Origin: an uncultured Treponema sp.
GTDB lineage: Bacteria; Spirochaetota; Spirochaetia; Treponematales; Treponemataceae
Reading direction: 5' to 3'
Assembly (NCBI GenBank): GCA_937900125.1
Contig: CALCEK010000063.1
Coordinates: 1-11,940, forward strand
DNA: 11,940 nucleotides
The position numbers and the translations under genes were made by a program. Shown here in pieces: positions 1 to 6,448 of this stretch (positions are counted from its first letter, which is position 1; each line of letters starts with the position of its first letter). Below the pieces are notes generated by a model, which worked only from the letters and a program-made list of their open reading frames with translations, was not told the origin of the DNA and searched no databases.

Positions 1-871
1 GTGGTTGTCTAAAAGGTGCTGTTCGTATAGTTGTTTTTCCAGGTTGCCTTAATCCAGCAATCGAATAGATTCGCAAAACGCTCTCCGCATCTTTTTCTCG
101 TAAAAGCGGCAAAAGTGCGGGAAACTTTTGCAAAGCCATTGTTTTCCCGCACCCAGGAGAACCATACGCAAGCAAATGATGTCCCCCAGAGGCCGCAATT
201 TGTAAACCGCGAACAAGAAAATCCTGCCCTTTTACCTCTGCAAATTCAAAGCCAGAAGAAATGTGTGCAAATGGAACTCCTTCTACAACATCGCAATCTT
301 CTGGAATTTCACTTTTTTTTTCCTTACAAGAAGATTCTGTTTTAGAAAAAGCTTCGCCACTTTGCAACGCATTAAACGTTTGCAAAAGACTTTCTGCACC
401 ATAAACCGTTATTCCTTCAACTTCTTTTGCTTCTTCAACGTTTAGCGCAGGAACAATGCAATAGCGAATTCCCTGCTCAAATGCAGTGCCAGCGGCAGCG
501 TGGATTCCGCGAACGGGGCGCACTGTTCCATTAAGTTCTAATTCGCCCATTACCAAAATTGTTTGGTCTTTGAAAAATTCTTTTTCGCCTGAGATTTTTT
601 GTTTTTCGCACAAAACGGCGAGTGCAATTGCAAGGTCAAAGCCCGCGCCTTCCTTTTTCAGGTCCGCAGGCGAGAGGCTTATCAAAACTCGTTCTGGAGG
701 AAACTCAAAGCCACTATTTCGGATTGCACTCCGCATTCGCTCACGCGATTCTTTTACCGCTCCATCCGCAAGCCCTACAATGTCAACGGCAGGAATTCCG
801 CGTCGCAAATCAACTTCAACCTGAACTAAAGCCCCCTCGTAGCCAAAAGGAGAAAAACTTACGATTTTCAT
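1..871 (-). CDS. comM: ComM/YifB-type Mg-chelatase-like AAA+ ATPase, N-terminal part (runs off left edge)
   Basis: The minus strand is open from ATG at 871 to the window edge, about 290 codons without a stop. The product begins MKIVSFSPFGYEGALVQVEV, then has the GIPAVDIVGLADGAVKESRER and LSPADLKKEGAGFDLAIAL blocks of the N-terminal subdomain of this family (about residues 20-100). A Walker A motif, GSPGCGKT, follows near residue 237, and the APFRQPH segment at the edge matches the family's RPFRAPH region. The full family length is about 500 residues, so the rest of the ATPase domain and the C-terminal domain lie outside. The start has a good SD (GAGGT, 5 nt upstream). ComM is known as a hexameric helicase acting on branch migration during natural transformation; many YifB homologues in non-competent bacteria are uncharacterised, so that role here is an inference. 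It is divergent from earP. I found no frame break. Confidence 0.93.
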   Translation of the reverse strand, partial: MKIVSFSPFGYEGALVQVEVDLRRGIPAVDIVGLADGAVKESRERMRSAIRNSGFEFPPERVLISLSPADLKKEGAGFDLAIALAVLCEKQKISGEKEFFKDQTILVMGELELNGTVRPVRGIHAAAGTAFEQGIRYCIVPALNVEEAKEVEGITVYGAESLLQTFNALQSGEAFSKTESSCKEKKSEIPEDCDVVEGVPFAHISSGFEFAEVKGQDFLVRGLQIAASGGHHLLAYGSPGCGKTMALQKFPALLPLLREKDAESVLRIYSIAGLRQPGKTTIRTAPFRQP

Positions 872-1001
872 TTTTACCTCACAAAAAAGTTTTCAAGTCA
901 TTAGGGAAACTCAGCAAAAGAGCGTTTTTGAGATTCCATTTACTTAAAATTTAGATTCAAGAATCGTTTTTTTACAAATTCTGGACATTTTTTTTGTTTT
1001 T

Positions 1002-1007
1002 TATGAT
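1002..1007 (+). promoter_or_regulatory. -10-like box immediately upstream of earP (near-leaderless start)
   Basis: TATGAT at 1002-1007 ends 11 nt before the earP ATG at 1019, so a start about 7 nt past the box would give a leader of roughly 5 nt. There is no SD in the T-rich 1008-1018. The best -35-like hexamer, TGGACA at 982-987, is only 14 nt away, so the -35 is weak or absent. The comM/earP spacer (872-1018) otherwise holds only AT-rich sequence; I see no convincing comM promoter in it. Confidence 0.45.
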
Positions 1008-1018
1008 AGATTTTTTCT

Positions 1019-2278
1019 ATGGAATTGTGCGTTTTGTGCCGAGTTGTTGACAATTATGGGGACATCGGTTTTGTTTACAGGCTTTGTCGTTCACTTTTGG
1101 AATGTAAACTTGAAATTAAACTTAATATTGTTGTAGATAATCTTAAATCGTTTAATTTTTTAATGCCCCACGTTCAGCTCGAAAAGGATATTCAATCGGT
1201 GTCATTCGATTTTTATTTTAAAGGAAAAGCGCAAACGTCAAAAGTGAACATTTACGATTGGAATGCAAAAAGTTCCTGCAAACAAGCATTTTTTAGAAAA
1301 AATCCAAAAATCATTTTAGAATGTTTCCAATGCGGCAGGCCCGATTGGCTTGACGAACTTTTGTTTTCGCCAGCGAACAAAGAAAAAACGCTAATTATAA
1401 ATATTGAATATCTTACTGCGGAATCTTGGGCGGACGATTTTCATCTTTTAAAAAGCGGAACACGAAGTCCTTTGATAAAAAAGGTGAATTTTATGCCTGG
1501 ATTTTCTTCTAAAACGGGTGGCTTGCTTTTGGATTCGCCATTTTTGCAAGATTTACAAAACATTGATTTAGCCTTAAAACGTGTACAACCATTTTTTTCA
1601 GAAAAAATGCTTTCTATTTTGCAAGACGATTCTTTTTGCAAAATTTTGCTTTTTTCTTACAAGCGCGATTTTTCACCACTAGTCAAAGCTTTTTCACGAT
1701 ATAATATGGAAGAAAAATTATGTGTTTTTGTTGCAAACGGAATTTCTGCAAAGCCATTTTTAAGCGAAATTGAAGCGCAAAAGGCTGATTTTTTGCATTT
1801 TGAATTGCCCGCTCTTCCGCAAGAAGTTTGGGACGCACTTTTAACACTGATGAATTTTTGTATAATTCGGGGGGAAGATTCTTTTTCGCGAGTATGCCTA
1901 GCAGGAAATCCGTTTTTATGGCAAGCTTATCCGCAAAAAGATGAAGTTCAGCTTTTAAAAGTGAACGCACTTTTGTCCAAAATGCAAGGATTTTTTTCTA
2001 CAAGCGATTTTTGTCCAATTAAAAACCTCTTTTTGTCTTACAACCGAGTTTTTAACGTGCCGTTTAGTTCACTTTCAGACGAAATTAAGGAAATTCTTGG
2101 GGAAGAAACAAAAACCCAATTTCAAAAAAAAGAAATTGAAGAAAACCTTTATTTAATCTTAAAAAATCTAACACAATACAAAAAAGCATTTAGCGCGTTT
2201 TCGGAAATGCTAAAATCAAATGGAAACTTGGCAAAAAATTTGCTAAATTTTATCAAAAACTACTCGACTAATTTGTAA
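1019..2278 (+). CDS. earP: EF-P arginine rhamnosyltransferase EarP (DUF2331 family)
   Basis: This 419-residue protein matches EarP, a GT-B glycosyltransferase that transfers rhamnose from dTDP-L-rhamnose to a conserved arginine of elongation factor P, activating EF-P for polyproline translation. The N-terminal motif VVDNYGDIG (residues 9-17) contains the two family aspartates (D11, D15). MPGFSSKTGGLL (159-170) and RGEDS (284-288, with R284, E286 and D287), followed by AGNPFLWQAYPQ, are the other hallmark blocks and carry residues implicated in catalysis and nucleotide-sugar binding. Length is slightly above the roughly 380 residues usual in proteobacteria, with a Lys/Asn-rich C-terminal tail. 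The ATG at 1019 is chosen because the DNYGDIG motif sits close to the N-terminus, as in known family members; no SD is present. No efp or dTDP-rhamnose genes are in the window. Confidence 0.93.
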   Translation: MELCVLCRVVDNYGDIGFVYRLCRSLLECKLEIKLNIVVDNLKSFNFLMPHVQLEKDIQSVSFDFYFKGKAQTSKVNIYDWNAKSSCKQAFFRKNPKIILECFQCGRPDWLDELLFSPANKEKTLIINIEYLTAESWADDFHLLKSGTRSPLIKKVNFMPGFSSKTGGLLLDSPFLQDLQNIDLALKRVQPFFSEKMLSILQDDSFCKILLFSYKRDFSPLVKAFSRYNMEEKLCVFVANGISAKPFLSEIEAQKADFLHFELPALPQEVWDALLTLMNFCIIRGEDSFSRVCLAGNPFLWQAYPQKDEVQLLKVNALLSKMQGFFSTSDFCPIKNLFLSYNRVFNVPFSSLSDEIKEILGEETKTQFQKKEIEENLYLILKNLTQYKKAFSAFSEMLKSNGNLAKNLLNFIKNYSTNL

Positions 2279-2291
2279 AATGTGTTATACT
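2264..2291 (+). promoter_or_regulatory. Promoter of the outer-membrane protein gene
   Basis: An extended -10 (TGT then TATACT at 2286-2291) lies 16 nt after a TTGACA-like hexamer, TCGACT (2264-2269), which falls in the last codons of earP. The predicted start is near 2298, giving a leader of about 50 nt with a strong SD (AGGAGG, 2335-2340). A dyad lies exactly over the predicted start. Confidence 0.55.
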
Positions 2292-2307
2292 GATAGTGAT
2301 ACTATCA
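2291..2307. promoter_or_regulatory. 17-bp dyad over the predicted transcription start: candidate operator or 5' hairpin
   Basis: TGATAGT-gat-ACTATCA is a perfect inverted repeat with 7-bp arms and a 3-nt centre. It begins on the last base of the -10 box and covers the predicted +1. Size and position suit a dimeric repressor site; a 5'-end mRNA hairpin is the alternative. No regulator gene is adjacent. Confidence 0.4.
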
Positions 2308-2346
2308 AACAGAAAGCTATTCAATCACCTTATTAGGAGGAAAAAA

Positions 2347-3363
2347 ATGAAGCTAAAATCAATTTTTGTAAAAGGGGCAGCCATTGCATTTTGCGCGGGA
2401 CTTTTTGCTTTGCCAACTTTTGCCCAAGACGCAGATGAACAATCAAGCGGGACAGGTAACGCATTTCTTGACAATACAACATTTTACATTACAACCGATT
2501 TTGCCTACTACCCAGATTCTGCAGCAGTTCCAGGAACAGGAGACATATTTGCACCGATTACGGGCGGCTTGGGCGGACTTGAGGGGCGTGTAACAGGTCA
2601 TGCCGACTACAAAATTGCAACTCCACTTTCTGACAATCCACTAATGGCGGGGGACAATGTAACACTCGGAGCGTCTTTTGAGCTTACTCCAGTTTCTGTA
2701 AAACCAGGTTTGAGTGTAAGTTTTACACCAATCGCATTTCTTGTGTTTAGCGCAGGAGCGGAAATTGGAAGCGGTTGGGACTTTTCTTTGATGAATGTTC
2801 AGGGAATGGGTCGATATAACGGCACAAATTACGATAGCATCAATTTCTTTAACGCAGCCTATTACAAATTTTGGGCGCAAGGAACGTTTCAGTTTGACAC
2901 AGGCGCGATTTTTCCAGGCGACTGGACGCACGTTGTTATGATGGCAAGTTATCAGGTGAATTATCAGGGGCTTGCGGGAGTTGACAACAAAGTTGCATAC
3001 AAATGGCAAGGTTCAGGAAGCGCAGTAAATGGTTGGCAATACTATTCATCTGCAATTCTTGCATATCAAATGCCACTTGTGCTTTATCGAGCTGGTGTTA
3101 TGGCTGAGTTTGAAGGTCATTTTAGCGCAAATGATTATGAAAATTACGCAAGTTACGGCGGGGATTTTATGACTGTGAGCATTGCGCCTTTAGTTCAGTT
3201 CCAATTTGATGAACACAATCAGCTTGCGGTTTTGTTCGGATTTTCTAGTCGCAGACGCTTTACCGAAGCCGCCTCAGAGACAACAAATGAGCTATCTTTG
3301 ACAAATTCTGGGCGCGAATGGTACTTTAAACGAGTTGCCTTTAGCTATACCTATACATTCTAA
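2347..3363 (+). CDS. Exported, probable beta-barrel outer-membrane protein (treponemal, function unknown)
   Basis: The protein has 338 residues. The start is ATG 2347, behind AGGAGG, giving a clean signal peptide: MKLKS, a hydrophobic core to residue 22, and a PTFA|Q cleavage site after about residue 26. An in-frame ATG at 2296 would put 17 extra residues before the signal and is rejected. The mature part has no lipobox, is rich in Gly, Ala and aromatics with short alternating polar/hydrophobic strands, and ends YFKRVAFSYTYTF, with the terminal Phe typical of BAM-inserted barrels. I infer an outer-membrane barrel but do not recognise the family or a substrate. It has its own promoter with a possible operator and a strong terminator, so it is probably monocistronic and regulated. 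Confidence 0.75.
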   Translation: MKLKSIFVKGAAIAFCAGLFALPTFAQDADEQSSGTGNAFLDNTTFYITTDFAYYPDSAAVPGTGDIFAPITGGLGGLEGRVTGHADYKIATPLSDNPLMAGDNVTLGASFELTPVSVKPGLSVSFTPIAFLVFSAGAEIGSGWDFSLMNVQGMGRYNGTNYDSINFFNAAYYKFWAQGTFQFDTGAIFPGDWTHVVMMASYQVNYQGLAGVDNKVAYKWQGSGSAVNGWQYYSSAILAYQMPLVLYRAGVMAEFEGHFSANDYENYASYGGDFMTVSIAPLVQFQFDEHNQLAVLFGFSSRRRFTEAASETTNELSLTNSGREWYFKRVAFSYTYTF

Positions 3364-3384
3364 TAGTTTTTTGTACATTATTTT

Positions 3385-3416
3385 GGGAATCCTACACTTT
3401 TGGGGATTCCCTTTTT
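3385..3416 (+). terminator. Rho-independent terminator of the outer-membrane protein gene
   Basis: GGGAATCC (3385-3392) pairs with GGATTCCC (3404-3411) around an 11-nt loop and is followed by TTTTT. It lies 21 nt after the stop. The hairpin also contains the stop codon of the convergent gene, so the two 3' ends overlap. Confidence 0.8.
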
Positions 3417-4393
3417 GTTTTTGGAGCTAAAAACAGAATCGGGATGGCGAGTAAAAATGGAAACACCATTGTAAAAAATCTGAAGACAATAGTTGCTACC
3501 ACAGAAAGAGAGGCAAACTCAGCAAAAAAAAGCGAAAAAACGTATTCTAGCGTTCCAATTCCAGCAGGAGACACCATAACGCCGCTTAACATAATGGCAA
3601 GTGCCGTAAGCGCAAAAATTTGAACCTCATTACACGGCACTTTTGCGCGGATTACCAAAACAGGTAGCAAAAATTGCGGAATAAATTTTAAAATGTTTGC
3701 CAAAAGTGCAAAAGAAAGTTCCCGATAGTTTTTGGCAGTTTCTTTTCCATACTCCGTAAATTGTGACAAAATTGCGCGATTTTTTTCTGCTTGAGTTTTA
3801 TTTTTTTTGAATATTTTGTCATTTATCAAAATTAACAAATGCGAAAATCGATTCGACACGCATAAAAGGACAAATCCTATCGAAATCAAAAATGAAAGAA
3901 CAGCCCCAAGCGTAACAAACGCAGTATAACGTTTTACAAGCGCGTTTTTTGTAAGCACAAGGTAAAAAAATGCAAAAAGTCCCCAAAGGGTCGCCGCACT
4001 TTTGTGTAGCGCGTAACGAATCAAAACAGAGCCAGTTCCTTTTGACGCAGGAACTCCGCAACGCGAAAGGTACAAAATCTCCGCAGGTCCATTTGCCGAA
4101 CCAAGCGTTGATAATTTGTAAAACGCCCCGATTAATGAAACGCGAACGCCATTTTTGTATTTGCAACCAGAAACCTTAGAAACCGACAAACCATCTAGCA
4201 AGGAGTATAATATAGAACAAATTGTGCAAAGAGCAACAAAGCCTAAACTCATAGTGCGCAACTGTTCAAAGGCGGAAAAAATCAAATCTCTTTTCCAGAC
4301 AAAAACAAAAACTATGAGAAAAACTAAAACTAAAAGCCGAATGCTTGATTTTACCTTAAATTTTTTATCTGAATCTGATTTTTCCTCGCTCAT
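3392..4393 (-). CDS. Polytopic membrane protein, LPG-synthase transmembrane / UPF0104 (YbhN-like) family
   Basis: This is a 333-residue integral membrane protein. A short charged cytoplasmic N-terminus (MSEEKSDSDKKFKVK) precedes the first hydrophobic segment (about 19-33), and several more follow to the C-terminus, ending in a Lys/Arg-rich tail. The family signature is near the end, SPAGIGTLEYVFSLFFAEF (275-293), equivalent to the conserved PGGIG..E block, followed by RFFTMVFPFLLAIPIL; an earlier conserved patch is STLGSANGPAEILYLSR (95-111). PF03706-type proteins include the flippase half of MprF as well as stand-alone proteins of uncertain substrate. No lysyltransferase domain is attached, so lipid handling is only a guess. 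SD GGAG lies about 9 nt upstream. Confidence 0.8.
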   Translation of the reverse strand: MSEEKSDSDKKFKVKSSIRLLVLVFLIVFVFVWKRDLIFSAFEQLRTMSLGFVALCTICSILYSLLDGLSVSKVSGCKYKNGVRVSLIGAFYKLSTLGSANGPAEILYLSRCGVPASKGTGSVLIRYALHKSAATLWGLFAFFYLVLTKNALVKRYTAFVTLGAVLSFLISIGFVLLCVSNRFSHLLILINDKIFKKNKTQAEKNRAILSQFTEYGKETAKNYRELSFALLANILKFIPQFLLPVLVIRAKVPCNEVQIFALTALAIMLSGVMVSPAGIGTLEYVFSLFFAEFASLSVVATIVFRFFTMVFPFLLAIPILFLAPKTKRESPKV

Positions 4394-4449
4394 TCGACTT
4401 TTCTCCGCTATTCTGAAAAATGAACGGGAAAAAATCCCGCACTGCTTTT

Positions 4450-4479
4450 GTTATACAATGAATTTCCTAAAAAAATCAA
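4450..4479 (-). promoter_or_regulatory. Promoter of the UPF0104-like membrane protein gene
   Basis: On the minus strand TTGATT (4479-4474), an 18-nt spacer and TATAAC (4455-4450) form a sigma-70-like promoter. The predicted start near 4443 gives a leader of about 50 nt. The leader holds a small hairpin, CGGGA-aaaaa-TCCCG (4425-4439 on the plus strand), upstream of the SD. Confidence 0.5.
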
Positions 4480-4525
4480 TGAAAAAAACGCAATGCGGGG
4501 CATATTTTGTAGCAGAACTAAGTTT

Positions 4526-5350
4526 TTAATCCCAGTTGCGACTTATTGTTTCATAAAACCATTCACCATTGCTATCTTTTAAGTTTATAGCATTTGTTGC
4601 GGGATTTGTAACATCGATTTCTGCTTTTGATTCGCTGTGAAGGCGAATGTAATAATCGCTAGGGTGAGCAAAAGTCACTTTAGAAAGCGCAGTACAGCCC
4701 TCAAATGCACCTGGCCAAATTTCAGCAACTCCTTCAGGTAATACAATTTCAGATAAAGAAGTGCAATTTAAAAACGCATTAGTGGAAATATCTGATATGT
4801 CAAGGATATTCACTGTAGTAAGATTTTTACAATTGTAAAATGTTTCTTCCTCCAAACATACATTATGGGATGGAAGAGTGATTTCAGAAAGACTTGTACA
4901 GTTTTGAAAAGCCCCCTTGCGTATGGCTGTACAAGTATCGGGAATTTCTACCGTTTCCAAATTTTTACAACCATAAAATGCCTGTCTATTGATTGTTGCA
5001 AGACTATCTGGCAATATAACGGATTTAAGCGAGTAAACTTCCCCAAAAAACCATATTGGAAGAAAAGTGAGGTTGTTCATTCCCGAAAGGTCAAGCGTTA
5101 CACGGACGCTAGGATGAGTTTTATACAATTCTTTTAGTGCATTTGGAATATCCCAACAGCTAGAACCATTTACGGAATCGGAAACTTTTACCGTTCCGCT
5201 TTCTGTCATGCTCAAAATGTATGTAGCGGCTTCTGTAACAGAAAGTCCACCATCATCAGTGGCAACATCATTTTGGCAGGATGAAAAAGCAAAAATTGTT
5301 GCCATTAACAAAAATGTAAAAATTGTAAAATTTTGTCGTAAATGTTTCAT
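4526..5350 (-). CDS. BspA-type leucine-rich-repeat surface lipoprotein
   Basis: This 274-residue lipoprotein has a signal with lipobox-like AFSSC (Cys25), followed by a spacer (QNDVATDDGG). Residues 38-102 form the N-terminal cap seen in treponemal LRR lipoproteins (TLDLSGMNNLTFLPIWFF). From about residue 103 to 228 there are LRR_5 (BspA-like) repeats of about 22-23 residues with the AF..C..L..v..P signature: QAFYGCKNLETVEIP, GAFQNCTSLSEITLP, TFYNCKNLTTVNIL, AFLNCTSLSEIVLP, GAFEGCTALSKVTF. BspA-like proteins in oral spirochaetes and Bacteroidetes bind host or bacterial surfaces; adhesion here is inferred from the fold. SD GGAG lies about 8 nt before the ATG. It is short for the family, with about five to six repeats. 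It may be cotranscribed with the upstream lipoprotein, from which a 26-bp palindrome separates it. Confidence 0.88.
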   Translation of the reverse strand: MKHLRQNFTIFTFLLMATIFAFSSCQNDVATDDGGLSVTEAATYILSMTESGTVKVSDSVNGSSCWDIPNALKELYKTHPSVRVTLDLSGMNNLTFLPIWFFGEVYSLKSVILPDSLATINRQAFYGCKNLETVEIPDTCTAIRKGAFQNCTSLSEITLPSHNVCLEEETFYNCKNLTTVNILDISDISTNAFLNCTSLSEIVLPEGVAEIWPGAFEGCTALSKVTFAHPSDYYIRLHSESKAEIDVTNPATNAINLKDSNGEWFYETISRNWD

Positions 5351-5381
5351 AAAAAACTCCGTGTTGTAAGATTTATTGGAC

Positions 5382-5407
5382 TCTCTAAAAATTGCAATTT
5401 TTAGAGA
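5382..5407. repeat. 26-bp perfect palindrome between two lipoprotein genes
   Basis: TCTCTAAAAATTG is followed directly by its reverse complement CAATTTTTAGAGA. On the transcribed (minus) strand it lies just after the stop of the 5413-5958 gene and about 30 nt before the next ATG. No U-tract follows (next bases GTCCAATAAATC), so it is not a classical terminator. An RNA stem-loop that partly terminates or stabilises the mRNA, or a protein site, are both possible. Confidence 0.7.
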
Positions 5408-5412
5408 TGCAA

Positions 5413-5958
5413 TTATTGTTTTGTAAAGGTTACATTTGTCTCCTCATCCGTAAGAGAAGACATAGGAACAGTAACTTTTCCTCCCGAAACTTTTAATTCA
5501 GTAGGAAGTTCGGAAAGGTCATCATCATCTGAAAATTCTTTCCACACCAAACTACCAGAATTAGTTTCACTATAATAATGTGTATAAGTTAATGAGATAG
5601 TTCCATTTGTAAATGTTCCAGAAAGTTCATAAGTTCCTTTGAACACAGGCACTTTTATGACTTGTTGCGCTCCTGAAACTTCACCTGATATACTATCTGT
5701 AACAACAAATGCCTTGCTTTCAAAAAAATACACAGCACGTGTAATAACATAACTGCTTCCATCGAACGATTCTTCCATTTCTCCTGTGTAAAGGGCAGAA
5801 ATGGTTTCTGAAGAAAATTCGCTCGGGAGGTAAGCGTCAGAACTGCTACTAGAGCTAGTGCTTTCCGTAGTTCCATCGGTAGTATTAGCACAACTTGCAA
5901 AAGTAAGCACAAATGCGCCCATTAACAAGCCAAACAAAATTTGTGTTAGTTTTTTCAT
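5413..5958 (-). CDS. Lipoprotein of unknown function
   Basis: This 181-residue protein has a lipoprotein signal MKKLTQILFGLLMGAFVLTF followed by ASC (lipid-attachment Cys23), a relaxed lipobox as is common in spirochaetes. A low-complexity Thr/Ser linker with six consecutive serines (about residues 24-40) tethers a beta-strand-rich domain with repeated Gly/Thr/Ser turns (KGTYELSGTFTNGTISLTYT) and an acidic SDDDD patch near residue 140. I do not recognise the family; the pattern suggests a small beta-sandwich or lipocalin-like fold, as a guess only. The SD AGGGGTG is 5 nt from the ATG. Its upstream region is filled by a cluster of dyads, which suggests control at the leader, while downstream it leads through the 26-bp palindrome into the LRR lipoprotein gene. 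Confidence 0.75.
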   Translation of the reverse strand: MKKLTQILFGLLMGAFVLTFASCANTTDGTTESTSSSSSSDAYLPSEFSSETISALYTGEMEESFDGSSYVITRAVYFFESKAFVVTDSISGEVSGAQQVIKVPVFKGTYELSGTFTNGTISLTYTHYYSETNSGSLVWKEFSDDDDLSELPTELKVSGGKVTVPMSSLTDEETNVTFTKQ

Positions 5959-5980
5959 ATTTCACCCCTAAAAAAATGAT

Positions 5981-6019
5981 TTTTGCGCGAACCTTAGCAA
6001 AGCGAAGGTTCGCGCAAAA
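5981..6019. repeat. Dyad 1 of a three-dyad array (15-bp arms)
   Basis: TTTTGCGCGAACCTT (5981-5995) is the exact reverse complement of 6005-6019, with a 9-nt loop in which two further G-C pairs are possible. On the minus strand the hairpin is followed after 4 nt by seven Ts and then the SD of the lipoprotein gene, so it may act as a leader attenuator or as the azlCD terminator. Confidence 0.75.
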
Positions 6020-6040
6020 GTTCTCTGTCAAGAACTTTTG
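6015..6040. repeat. Dyad 2 of the array (10-bp arms)
   Basis: CAAAAGTTCT (6015-6024) pairs with AGAACTTTTG (6031-6040) around the 6-nt loop ctgtca. Its left arm shares 5 nt with dyad 1 and its right arm shares 4 nt with dyad 3, so neighbouring full-length stems are mutually exclusive. Confidence 0.7.
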
Positions 6041-6060
6041 CTTAGTGTACACTAAGCAAA
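6037..6060. repeat. Dyad 3 of the array: 24-bp perfect palindrome
   Basis: TTTGCTTAGTGT is followed directly by its reverse complement ACACTAAGCAAA. On the plus strand TTTTT follows, which resembles an intrinsic terminator in that direction. No T-run follows it on the azlCD (minus) strand. Confidence 0.75.
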
Positions 6061-6115
6061 TTTTTAAAAATTTTTTGTTAGGAGAAAAATGCAGTGGGCA
6101 AAATGGGCTGCGTTA

Positions 6116-6448
6116 TTAAAAAAAATGCGAAAGAATCATATAAAGAGCTGTTCCTAAAAATATGCTTAACATAGAATTTTTAAATTTTAGGTGCAATAAT
6201 ACAACGGCAAGAATCGATAAAAATGTCGGGAGTCCGTAAGGAAAAGAAACAATTTGTATATCCCGCAAACTGTAAATTGTCAGCAAAGAAATCATCATTG
6301 GGGGAATGTATTTTTCTATAAAACGCAAAAATGGTGGCGGAGAAGAAGTAGAAAAAAGTGCGAATGGAAAAAACCGCTCCGCAAAAATAATAAAAAAACT
6401 CAAAATTACAGATATAATCACAAGCAAAGGTGAAATTTTTTCAGTCAT
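6116..6448 (-). CDS. azlD: AzlD-family small subunit of branched-chain amino acid exporter
   Basis: The protein is a 110-residue hydrophobic polypeptide with four likely membrane segments. It has the AzlD pattern of RFFPFALF followed by a short loop, a charged turn and a helix beginning near FIEKYIPPMMISLL, ending in LGTALYMILSHFF. AzlD (BrnE/YgaH type) pairs with AzlC to form an exporter of branched-chain amino acids or analogues; here the partner is directly upstream. Its ATG overlaps the last 8 nt of azlC (6441-6448), indicating translational coupling. Length is normal for the family. The substrate is assumed from the family and not shown by the sequence. Confidence 0.85.
   Translation of the reverse strand: MTEKISPLLVIISVILSFFIIFAERFFPFALFSTSSPPPFLRFIEKYIPPMMISLLTIYSLRDIQIVSFPYGLPTFLSILAVVLLHLKFKNSMLSIFLGTALYMILSHFF

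Noticed and set aside
486..954. Plus-strand ORFs of 76-112 codons at the left end
   Set aside because: They are antisense shadows of the uninterrupted comM frame.
2296..2346. Upstream in-frame ATG for the outer-membrane protein
   Set aside because: It lies inside the dyad at the predicted transcription start and has no SD; ATG 2347 has AGGAGG and begins a proper signal peptide.
3599..3617. Exact 19-nt repeat shared with 6642-6660
   Set aside because: Both copies encode the same short membrane-helix stretch (FALTAL) in two unrelated genes with the same codon preference; chance with codon bias explains it better than a repeat element.
4485..4524. Terminator for the LRR lipoprotein gene
   Set aside because: Only a three-pair CGC-att-GCG stem precedes a T7 run on the minus strand; too weak to call.
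6026..6031. Consensus TTGACA on the minus strand inside dyad 2
   Set aside because: No -10-like box lies 15-19 nt downstream, so I do not call a promoter for the lipoprotein gene here.
5981..6060. Integron attC-like site
   Set aside because: attC sites have imperfect arms with GTTRRRY-type core ends and no integrase or cassette layout is present; the arms here are perfect and lack those cores.
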